Below, piece by piece: positions 5,758 through 11,381 of a stretch of 11,381 nt of DNA. The notes below the pieces were generated by a model. That model saw nothing but the letters and a program-made list of their open reading frames with translations, was not told the origin of the DNA and searched no databases. Source of the stretch: Allobrachymonas sp. (GTDB lineage Bacteria; Pseudomonadota; Gammaproteobacteria; Burkholderiales; Burkholderiaceae_C); assembly GCA_012036375.1 (NCBI GenBank), contig JAAUOI010000071.1, positions 1 to 11,381 on the forward strand. The letters are read 5' to 3'. The position numbers were made by a program, and so were the translations under genes. How positions within the stretch are numbered: position 1 is the stretch's first letter; each line of letters starts with the position of its first letter.

Positions 5758-7284
5758 CTATTTTTTGTTCCAAATCTCAAGGAGCTCGCTAGAGGCGAGT
5801 TGGCGGATGCCGTTATCTTGCAAGATACTTTCTGTTGCGGCCACTATCTGTTGATGCGGCAGCACAATGGATTCAGCACCTTCTTGATCAAATTTCAAGA
5901 TCACCAATTCCTCTTTGTGATCGCGCAGCATGGTGACCAAATGCTCCAAACTTTTCACCGGGCGGTCGTTCACAGACAGCAGCACCGAGCCAAAGCGATT
6001 GTCATAGCCTGACATCAGACGATGCGGGAAGAAAGGCGAGCTGATCACCACCAAATCTTGGCGTTGCTCGCTTGGCTTCTCGGCCATGCGCGTAATAAGA
6101 GCATGCGCGTTGAACACATAGTTGTTGATCGTGCCGATGCTGTTGCTGAAGAAATTGCGAAATTCCCATGTAGCGCGGGAAAACACAATCGGCCCATAAA
6201 TGAAATACGAGGGATAAGCGCCACCCAAACCGCTGACCAAACGCGCCCGATTAGCGCTGACGGGCAATTCAATCTCCTGTGCCTTGCCATCGCGCACCAC
6301 CGTCAGCGGCAGCTTACCGTTGCGTGTGGCGCGTTGGACATGCACTTGGAACTGCACGTTCAAATCAGGTGTGAGCGCCACCAAGCCTTGGTTGTTAATA
6401 TCCACCCCGCCGATGCGCGAGATCACATCCCATTCTTTGAGCGGATAGTTTGCGCTTTTCGACGCGGGCTCTTTGACCACCATGCCGCGCACCATTGAGT
6501 CGAGCTTCAGCAACTTGCGCAGCGCAGGGTTTTCTAGCGTTTGCAGCTCGTCAAACATTTTGGGTTTGCCGTCGTATTTTCCATCGGCGATGTCTTGGAT
6601 GAAAAGATTGATTTCCTCGTTGGGAATGATGTAGCCAATGTTTTGCGAATTGCTGATGATGGAAAACGCCAAGCCAATCATTTTGTCTTCCGCAAACACT
6701 GGGCCGCCACTGTTGCCGGGGTTGATCGCCGCATCAATTTGAATGCGCAAGCCTGCCGTGGGGAAACTGTATGAAGTGAATTCAATGCGCGAGACGATGC
6801 CTTTGGTGATCGACAGTGAGTTACCGCCCACAGGGTAGCCATAAGCCAGCACACTGTCTTTGACCTCGGGCAAACCTGCGTCGCGCTTGATGGGCGGTCG
6901 GTCTTTGAAAAACGAAGCGTCTTCCAACTCGAGTACGGCTAAATCAATGCCGCGTGCAACAGCCACTACATTGGCTGCAAACTTATCGCCACCCTCGCGC
7001 GACTGTACCTCTACCTTGCTAGCGTAATTCACGACATGCGCATTGGTCAGGATGCGGTTGCCTTCAATCACCACACCCGAGCCGGTGCTCTCGCTGGCAG
7101 CGGCCTTACTCCAAGGGCGATACATGTCGGGCTGGCGAGCCGTGGTATAGATTTTGACCACCGAGCGCTCGATTTGTGCAGTGCGAGCGGGTTGGGGGCG
7201 ATTGCTTTGCTGTGCAACCGCCTGAAAAGCACTTGCTAACAAGCTGACCACCAACACAGTAGTTCGAAAAAACAAAAGACTCAT
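5758..7284 (-). CDS. Secreted S1C (Deg/HtrA-like) serine protease with PDZ domains
   Basis: This encodes 508 residues and is predicted to be exported: residues 1-24 form a signal peptide (RTTVLVVSLLASAF core, likely cleavage AVA|QQ). A trypsin-like domain follows, with the catalytic triad His83 (TNAHVV), Asp114 (GIDLAVLEL) and Ser192 (NPGNSGGPV). The C-terminal half (residues about 240-500) looks like two PDZ-type domains, including VVKEPASKSANYPLKEWDVISRI-type and SVLLSVNDRPVKSLEHL segments. The layout resembles periplasmic Deg proteases and the protease-PDZ-PDZ plan of Deg9-like proteins rather than classical DegP. The open frame continues to 7824, inside nasA, but ATG 7284 has an AGAGGTG Shine-Dalgarno about 5 bases upstream and begins the signal peptide. 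It lies 61 bases after nasA on the same strand. A role in quality control or in processing an envelope protein is inferred only. Confidence 0.9.
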   Translation of the reverse strand: MSLLFFRTTVLVVSLLASAFQAVAQQSNRPQPARTAQIERSVVKIYTTARQPDMYRPWSKAAASESTGSGVVIEGNRILTNAHVVNYASKVEVQSREGGDKFAANVVAVARGIDLAVLELEDASFFKDRPPIKRDAGLPEVKDSVLAYGYPVGGNSLSITKGIVSRIEFTSYSFPTAGLRIQIDAAINPGNSGGPVFAEDKMIGLAFSIISNSQNIGYIIPNEEINLFIQDIADGKYDGKPKMFDELQTLENPALRKLLKLDSMVRGMVVKEPASKSANYPLKEWDVISRIGGVDINNQGLVALTPDLNVQFQVHVQRATRNGKLPLTVVRDGKAQEIELPVSANRARLVSGLGGAYPSYFIYGPIVFSRATWEFRNFFSNSIGTINNYVFNAHALITRMAEKPSEQRQDLVVISSPFFPHRLMSGYDNRFGSVLLSVNDRPVKSLEHLVTMLRDHKEELVILKFDQEGAESIVLPHQQIVAATESILQDNGIRQLASSELLEIWNKK

Positions 7285-7345
7285 TGCACACCTCTGGACA
7301 CAGATGTGTTCGATTGTAGGCGGATGCCTTTCACACGCTTCTTGG

Positions 7346-10126
7346 CTATGCGCAGACAGGCTGTAGGCGAATGATCTTTTTGAGCTGTGGCACGCAGCTG
7401 CCGCAATTCGTCCCGCATTGGAGTACGCTTTGCAATTGCGTGAGGCGTTCTTCCTCACTGCCCATGCAATGCTGTAGTGTGGTTTCGATCTCAGGCTGAG
7501 TGACGTTAAAGCAAGTGCATATTTGTGCGCCTTTGGATTGGATAGCGACAGGGGCTTGTGCACCGGGGGCGAGCAGGAGGCGGCCATAGCTCGTGGCATC
7601 AAGCTCTTCTTGCAGCAGCGTCGTGATCCAAGCTTGGGCGCTGGTGTCGCCAGCCAGCAAGAAACCGTCGACCAAGGCTTTGCTGCCGTCATGTTGAACG
7701 CGAATCGCGCGACGCTGGCCGCGTTTTTTATCGGCGTAGCGCAGCGTGTCTGCGCCTTGCAGGCCGAGGATGCTTTCGATGTCATGAAGGACAGGATCGC
7801 TTTTCGCGTCATCGGGTTGGTCATACGCCGCCGCCCGGAACAAGATGCCTTGTTTTTCTCTACCGAAGGGTACGCAGCTTGTGAAGGGAAAGCGATCCAT
7901 TAAGCGTTTGAGTTGCTCACGGGTCTCCCAAGCTTTCTCATGTGGTAGCCAGCTCACAGCAAGTAGCGTCCAAGGCATGTCGGCCTTGAGAATTTTGACT
8001 GCCGCATGCTTGAGCTCAGGTTGTTTGGATGTTGGGCAATAGCTACTGGTGGTGATCGCATTCACACCACCGATGCGCTCTCCTGTGCTGGACAAGCCAC
8101 TCAAATACTCGCTGCCCCAATGCATGGCGATGAAGGCTTGTGTGACGTTGATTTCAGCGCTGGCTTGCACGGGCAGCAAAAGCGAGCCACGTTTGCTGGT
8201 GACGTGTACCAAATCGCCTTCTTTCAAGAGACGGCGGCTCATGTCTTGCGCGTTCATCTGCACCACGGGCTCGGGCACATGGCCGAAGAGTCTTCCCAAA
8301 GTGCCGGTGCGGCTCATGCCATGCCATTGGTCTCTGAGTCTTCCTGTGGTGAGGCTGAACGGATAACGCGATTCGCGGGGTTCAGCCACGGGTTTGTAGG
8401 CGTGCGCTACGAATTTGGCTTTGCCATCGGGCGTGGGGAAGATGCCGTCTTCGTAGAGGCGCTGCTTGCCTTGCGATTGACCTGTTGCGAAAGGCCATTG
8501 CTGAGGGGCTTGATCGAGCAGCGCATAGCTCAAGCCCGTGATGTCAAGATCACGGCCACGCGTGGATTCGCGGTGTTCATTCCAGATGTGCTCTGGGCTG
8601 GAATAGTTGAGGAAGAAATTAAATGGGGTCTGACCCCATTTAATTTTCTCTAAGCGTTGTGCGAAATCTTGGGCGATTTGCCAATCGTGGCGTGCTTGGC
8701 CGGGTGCGGGTACTGCGGTGCGGACTCTTGTGATGCGGCGTTCGCTGTTGGTGACTGTGCCTTCTTTTTCGCCCCAAGTGGTGGCGGGGAGTAAGAGGTC
8801 GGCATAGCGGGCGGTTTCGACATTCACAAAGGCTTCTTGCAAGACGACGATTTCGCAGCGCTCCAGTGCGCGGCGCACGGTGGCTTGATCGGGCATGCTT
8901 TGCGCGGGATTGGTGCAGGCGATCCACAGCGCTTTGATTTCGCCATCGGCTGCGGCCTGGAACATTTCTACCGCTGTTTTGCCGGGTTTGGAGGGTACGT
9001 CTTTCACTCCCCAAAGTGCAGCCACTTCTGCGCGGTGCGCGGGATTGGCCATGTCGCGGTGTGCGCTGATCAAATTCGCCAATCCGCCGACCTCTCGGCC
9101 ACCCATGGCATTGGGCTGGCCAGTGAGCGAGAACGGGCCAGCCCCTGGTTTGCCGATTTGCGCGGTAGCTAAATGCAGATTGATGAGCGACGCATTTTTC
9201 GCTGTGCCGCTGCTTGATTGATTCAGGCCTTGGCAGTAGAGGCTGAGTGTTGCGGAGCTTGTGGCGAAGAGCTTGGCTGCTGCGAATAGATCGTCTTTTT
9301 TGATGCCACACAGTTGCGCGACATGCTCGGGCGTGTAGTCGCGAGCCAGAGTTTTGAGTTCGTCAAAGCCATTCGTGTGCTTGGCGATATAGTCCGCGTT
9401 AATCCAGCCTTCCCAGAGCATGATGTGCAGCATGCCGTTGAACAGCGCGACATCGGTGCCGGGCAAGAGTGGCAAATAAAAATCGGCGATTTCTGCCGTG
9501 TCGGTTTTACGCGGATCGGCAAAAATAATTTTGAGATCGGGATTATTTTTCTTCGCTTCTTCAATGCGGCGAAACAAAATCGGATGGGCATAGGCCGTGT
9601 TACTGCCCACGATGAAAATGCAGCTTGCGTGATTCACATCGTCGTAGCATGCTGGCGGCGCGTCCGCCCCCAGCGTTTGCTTGTAGCCCGCGACTGCGCT
9701 GCTCATGCACAGGCGTGAATTCGTATCAACATTGTTCGTGCCGATCTGGCCTTTAACGAGTTTGTTGAAAACATAATAGTCTTCCGTGAGCAATTGGCCG
9801 CTGATGTAAAAGCCCACGGCATCTGCGCCATGCTCTGCAATAATTTGTGCGAACGAAGTCGCTGCGAAATCTAAAGCGTTATCCCAGCTCACGGGCTTGG
9901 CAGCCTCACCCCGATGCTCGCGCCGCATAGGCTGCAAGAGCCGCGTTTGCTGCGTGATCGGGCTGCAGGCGGTGAGCGCGAGCGTTGAGCCTTTGGTGCA
10001 AAGCCTACCAAAGTTCGCCGGATGATCCGGGTCGCCGCGCACACCCGTGATCTGCGCACCTTCACTTTCAATGATCACGCCGCAGCCCACACCGCAGTAC
10101 GGACAGGTGCTTTTGGTTTCTTTCAT
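7346..10126 (-). CDS. nasA: Assimilatory nitrate reductase, catalytic subunit
   Basis: A 926-residue cytoplasmic molybdoenzyme that reduces nitrate to nitrite. From the N-terminus it has a [4Fe-4S] motif (Cys8, Cys11, Cys15, Cys43; CPYCGVGC...GRLC), the likely molybdenum-ligand Cys140 (NSRLCMSSAV), molybdopterin oxidoreductase and dinucleotide-binding domains (GRLRDQWHGMSRTG and MHWGSEYLSG regions), and a C-terminal BFD-like [2Fe-2S] domain (CTCFNV...CGTNCGSCVPQL), as in NasA proteins that take electrons through an internal cluster. The frame extends to a TTG at 10138 overlapping the nirD stop; I prefer ATG 10126, which begins MKETKSTCPYCG as in relatives. Residues 494-504 (KIKWGQTPFNF) come from a palindromic repeat inserted in frame between the conserved FAQRLE and SSPEHIWNEHRESTRGRDLDI-type segments. 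It is downstream of nirB and nirD in the same transcription direction. Confidence 0.96.
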   Translation of the reverse strand: MKETKSTCPYCGVGCGVIIESEGAQITGVRGDPDHPANFGRLCTKGSTLALTACSPITQQTRLLQPMRREHRGEAAKPVSWDNALDFAATSFAQIIAEHGADAVGFYISGQLLTEDYYVFNKLVKGQIGTNNVDTNSRLCMSSAVAGYKQTLGADAPPACYDDVNHASCIFIVGSNTAYAHPILFRRIEEAKKNNPDLKIIFADPRKTDTAEIADFYLPLLPGTDVALFNGMLHIMLWEGWINADYIAKHTNGFDELKTLARDYTPEHVAQLCGIKKDDLFAAAKLFATSSATLSLYCQGLNQSSSGTAKNASLINLHLATAQIGKPGAGPFSLTGQPNAMGGREVGGLANLISAHRDMANPAHRAEVAALWGVKDVPSKPGKTAVEMFQAAADGEIKALWIACTNPAQSMPDQATVRRALERCEIVVLQEAFVNVETARYADLLLPATTWGEKEGTVTNSERRITRVRTAVPAPGQARHDWQIAQDFAQRLEKIKWGQTPFNFFLNYSSPEHIWNEHRESTRGRDLDITGLSYALLDQAPQQWPFATGQSQGKQRLYEDGIFPTPDGKAKFVAHAYKPVAEPRESRYPFSLTTGRLRDQWHGMSRTGTLGRLFGHVPEPVVQMNAQDMSRRLLKEGDLVHVTSKRGSLLLPVQASAEINVTQAFIAMHWGSEYLSGLSSTGERIGGVNAITTSSYCPTSKQPELKHAAVKILKADMPWTLLAVSWLPHEKAWETREQLKRLMDRFPFTSCVPFGREKQGILFRAAAYDQPDDAKSDPVLHDIESILGLQGADTLRYADKKRGQRRAIRVQHDGSKALVDGFLLAGDTSAQAWITTLLQEELDATSYGRLLLAPGAQAPVAIQSKGAQICTCFNVTQPEIETTLQHCMGSEEERLTQLQSVLQCGTNCGSCVPQLKKIIRLQPVCA
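8616..8646. repeat. 31-bp palindromic repeat inserted in frame in nasA
   Basis: Two perfect 15-base arms (8616-8630 and 8632-8646) flank a single central base. The core is GGGGTC-T-GACCCC with AT-rich outer arms (AAATTAAAT / ATTTAATTT). On the minus strand it is read as K-I-K-W-G-Q-T-P-F-N-F within NasA. Because the frames match, the plus strand would give an almost identical peptide (IKWGLTPFNF). I recall similar GGGGTCAGACCCC palindromes scattered through many bacterial genomes. No second copy is present in this window. Confidence 0.85.
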
Positions 10127-10134
10127 TTCGAGAG

Positions 10135-10518
10135 TCAAGCAGCTACAGCACGCCGCGCAGGCCCTGCAATCGGGCGTGTTTCGTCAACGGCGTGGCTTGC
10201 TAGCTCGGCAGTGTCTAAATACACCTCGCCGTCTTTGACTTGCACCGTAAACTTTGGCGTGCAGCCTTCATCAGGCGCTTTGGCGCAGCCGTCAGACAGG
10301 CCAATGTTCCAGTTGTGTAGCGGGCATGCCACTGATTGGCCATGCACGATGCCTTGCGAGAGCGGACCGCCTTTGTGGGGGCAACGATCCAGCAGGGCAA
10401 AGACTTCATCGGCAGAGTTGCGAAAGACAGCTACATCCAAGCCCTTTTCACGCGAAACGCGACGCGAGCCGAGAACGGGAATGTCAGAGACGAGGCAGAT
10501 TTTTTTCCAAGTGGTCAT
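10135..10518 (-). CDS. nirD: Nitrite reductase (NADH) small subunit, Rieske type
   Basis: A 127-residue cytoplasmic partner of NirB in the siroheme nitrite reductase that turns nitrite into ammonium with NADH. It contains the Rieske [2Fe-2S] ligand pattern Cys46-x-His48 (CPHKGGPLSQG) and Cys65-x2-His68 (CPLHNW), with the family's downstream PDEGCTPKFTVQVKDGEVYL segment. The length fits stand-alone NirD, with a short extra Ala/Arg-rich tail. The ATG at 10518 is not preceded by a recognisable Shine-Dalgarno; the bases just upstream (ACATTTCACCC) are poor. It is separated from nirB by a 138-base spacer that is mostly an inverted-repeat element. Its stop lies 8 bases before the nasA ATG, implying co-transcription and probable coupling. 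Confidence 0.95.
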   Translation of the reverse strand: MTTWKKICLVSDIPVLGSRRVSREKGLDVAVFRNSADEVFALLDRCPHKGGPLSQGIVHGQSVACPLHNWNIGLSDGCAKAPDEGCTPKFTVQVKDGEVYLDTAELASHAVDETRPIAGPARRAVAA

Positions 10519-10533
10519 GGGTGAAATGTCTAT

Positions 10534-10643
10534 GTAACGCGAAAAGCGCGAAAAGAACGCGAAAAACGCAAAAATGAAGGAGAGATTGTTTCGATAAATT
10601 TTTTCGCGATTTTCGGCTGTTCTTTTTGCGTTTTTCGCGTTAC
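10534..10643. repeat. Imperfect inverted repeat filling the nirB-nirD spacer
   Basis: The arms are built from GCGAAAA / ACGCAAAAA units. A perfect 19-base match pairs 10556-10574 with 10623-10641, and an alternative perfect 12-base match pairs GTAACGCGAAAA (10534-10545) with 10632-10643. Taken together the two arms align imperfectly over about 45 bases around a short loop (about 10581-10597). Within the left arm the GCGAAAA unit is repeated in tandem. In the nirBD mRNA it would form a strong hairpin, but no T-run follows the stem, so it is not a typical terminator. Confidence 0.8.
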
Positions 10644-10649
10644 CTGGTT

Positions 10650-11381
10650 CTAGAAGTTAAACCGCCAAAGCCTCAAACTGTCGTGTATCCACAGCCGCTT
10701 TGTCGAATTCAAACCAAGGATCGGGCTCGCCATCCAACGCGAATTGCAGGCGCTCCCAGAGCGCCTTACGGCCTTCATGATCGCTAAGATTTTTTTCTTG
10801 ACGTAATCCAAGCCCACGCGCGAGACGTAATGCACCGTGCGCTCCAGATACCAGCCTTCTTGGCGATACAGCTCACAAAATGCGCCCGTGTATTCCAGCA
10901 CTTCTTCTGCCGTTTTGAGCTTGGTGAAGAAATGCGCCACCTCGGTTTTGATGCCGCCATTGCCAGCCACATACATTTCCCAGCCACTGTCCACGCCGAT
11001 GATGCCCACATCTTTGATGCCTGCTTCGGCGCAGTTGCGCGGGCAGCCGCTGACGGCGAACTTCACTTTGTGCGGGGCATACATGCGCCACATGGCTCGC
11101 TCTAAATCTTTGCCCATTTGCGTCGAGTCTTGTGTACCCATACGGCACCATTCGCTGCCCACGCAGGTTTTTACCGTGCGCAGTGCTTTGGCGTAAGCGT
11201 GACCGGAAGGCATGCCGATGTCTTTCCACACATTGACGAGATCTTCTTTTTTCACGCCAAGCAAATCGATGCGCTGCCCGCCGGTGACTTTGACGGTGGG
11301 GATCTTGTATTTGTCCACTGCATTTGCTATGCGGCGCAACTCGTCAGCCGTCGTCTCGCCGCCCCACATGCGCGGGATCAC
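10650..11381 (-). CDS. nirB: Nitrite reductase (NADH) large subunit, 3' part, with apparent C-terminal frameshift
   Basis: This is the C-terminal portion of NirB, the siroheme [4Fe-4S] subunit that reduces nitrite to ammonium; the 5' part lies beyond the right edge, and the GTG at 11379 is an internal codon. The siroheme/cluster motif is complete: Cys-x5-Cys (TCVGSEWCRMGTQDS) and Cys-x3-Cys (SGCPRNCAEAG), followed by the family segment EVAHFFTKLKTAEEVLEY...GLDYVKKK. Beyond KKK the literal frame gives an unrelated Ser/Arg-rich tail ending at TAG 10650-10652. Shifting by -1 at the A7 run (plus-strand T-run 10790-10796) instead gives a NirB-like end: LSDHEGRKALWERLQ, EPDPWFEFDK, TRQFEALAV, ending at TAA 10657-10659, 43 residues after the slip. 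So there is a one-base deletion, real or technical. Identification as nirB is firm; only the C-terminus is in doubt. Confidence 0.93.
   Translation of the reverse strand: MIPRMWGGETTADELRRIANAVDKYKIPTVKVTGGQRIDLLGVKKEDLVNVWKDIGMPSGHAYAKALRTVKTCVGSEWCRMGTQDSTQMGKDLERAMWRMYAPHKVKFAVSGCPRNCAEAGIKDVGIIGVDSGWEMYVAGNGGIKTEVAHFFTKLKTAEEVLEYTGAFCELYRQEGWYLERTVHYVSRVGLDYVKKKILAIMKAVRRSGSACNSRWMASPILGLNSTKRLWIHDSLRLWRFNF

Noticed and set aside
7298..7309. ACACA-GA-TGTGT dyad just upstream of the protease Shine-Dalgarno, a possible operator.
   Set aside because: Only five-base arms and no second copy; too short to separate from chance.
7285..7824. N-terminal extension of the protease frame into nasA.
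   Set aside because: The signal peptide and ribosome site at 7284 define the start; the extension is out-of-frame nasA sequence.
9521..9550. 9-bp inverted repeat AAAAATAAT / ATTATTTTT with a 12-base spacer inside nasA.
   Set aside because: It encodes the ordinary conserved KKNNPDLKIIFADP segment; Lys/Asn and Ile/Phe codons explain the symmetry.
10127..10138. TTG start of nasA overlapping the nirD stop.
   Set aside because: The ATG four codons later begins the sequence typical of the family, and the TTG has no better ribosome site.

Overview
The window looks like chromosomal DNA of a betaproteobacterium, most likely Burkholderiales and perhaps close to Comamonadaceae. The evidence is indirect: moderate GC, the gene order nirB-nirD-nasA followed by ybiB-cobA, a NasA with a C-terminal BFD-type [2Fe-2S] domain, and short dispersed repeats of a kind common in that group. 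No rRNA, tRNA, CRISPR array or insertion sequence was seen.

Left region (1-1400, plus strand): a DUF1778 antitoxin and GNAT toxin pair (TacA/TacT type). It is followed by a visibly AT-rich stretch (about 904-1400) that holds a small, unrecognised membrane protein gene. That gene appears to be split by a -1 frameshift at an A-run. The stretch looks horizontally acquired.

Main region (1392-11381, all minus strand, so read right to left): the 3' part of nirB (siroheme nitrite reductase large subunit, cut by the window edge), nirD (Rieske small subunit), nasA (assimilatory nitrate reductase), a secreted S1C (Deg-like) serine protease, ybiB (TrpD2-like DNA-binding protein), cobA (uroporphyrinogen-III C-methyltransferase), a fatty-acid-hydroxylase/sterol-desaturase membrane protein, and an HI0933-family flavoprotein. 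Functionally, NasA reduces nitrate to nitrite and NirBD reduces nitrite to ammonium. CobA makes the precorrin-2 needed for the siroheme of NirB. The protease and YbiB sit between enzyme and cofactor genes, with no role that can be read from sequence.

The most unusual content is a set of short repeats embedded in these genes. (1) A 59-65 bp imperfect repeat occurs three times in about 3 kb. Two copies lie inside reading frames (the HI0933 flavoprotein and ybiB) and are translated in different frames. The third is inverted and supplies or overlaps the TTG start and Shine-Dalgarno of the flavoprotein gene. (2) A 31-bp near-perfect palindrome is inserted in frame in nasA and encodes a KWGQTPF peptide. 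(3) A 110-bp imperfect inverted repeat of GCGAAAA-type motifs fills the nirB-nirD spacer. In addition, nirB carries an apparent one-base frameshift at an A7 run 43 codons from its end.
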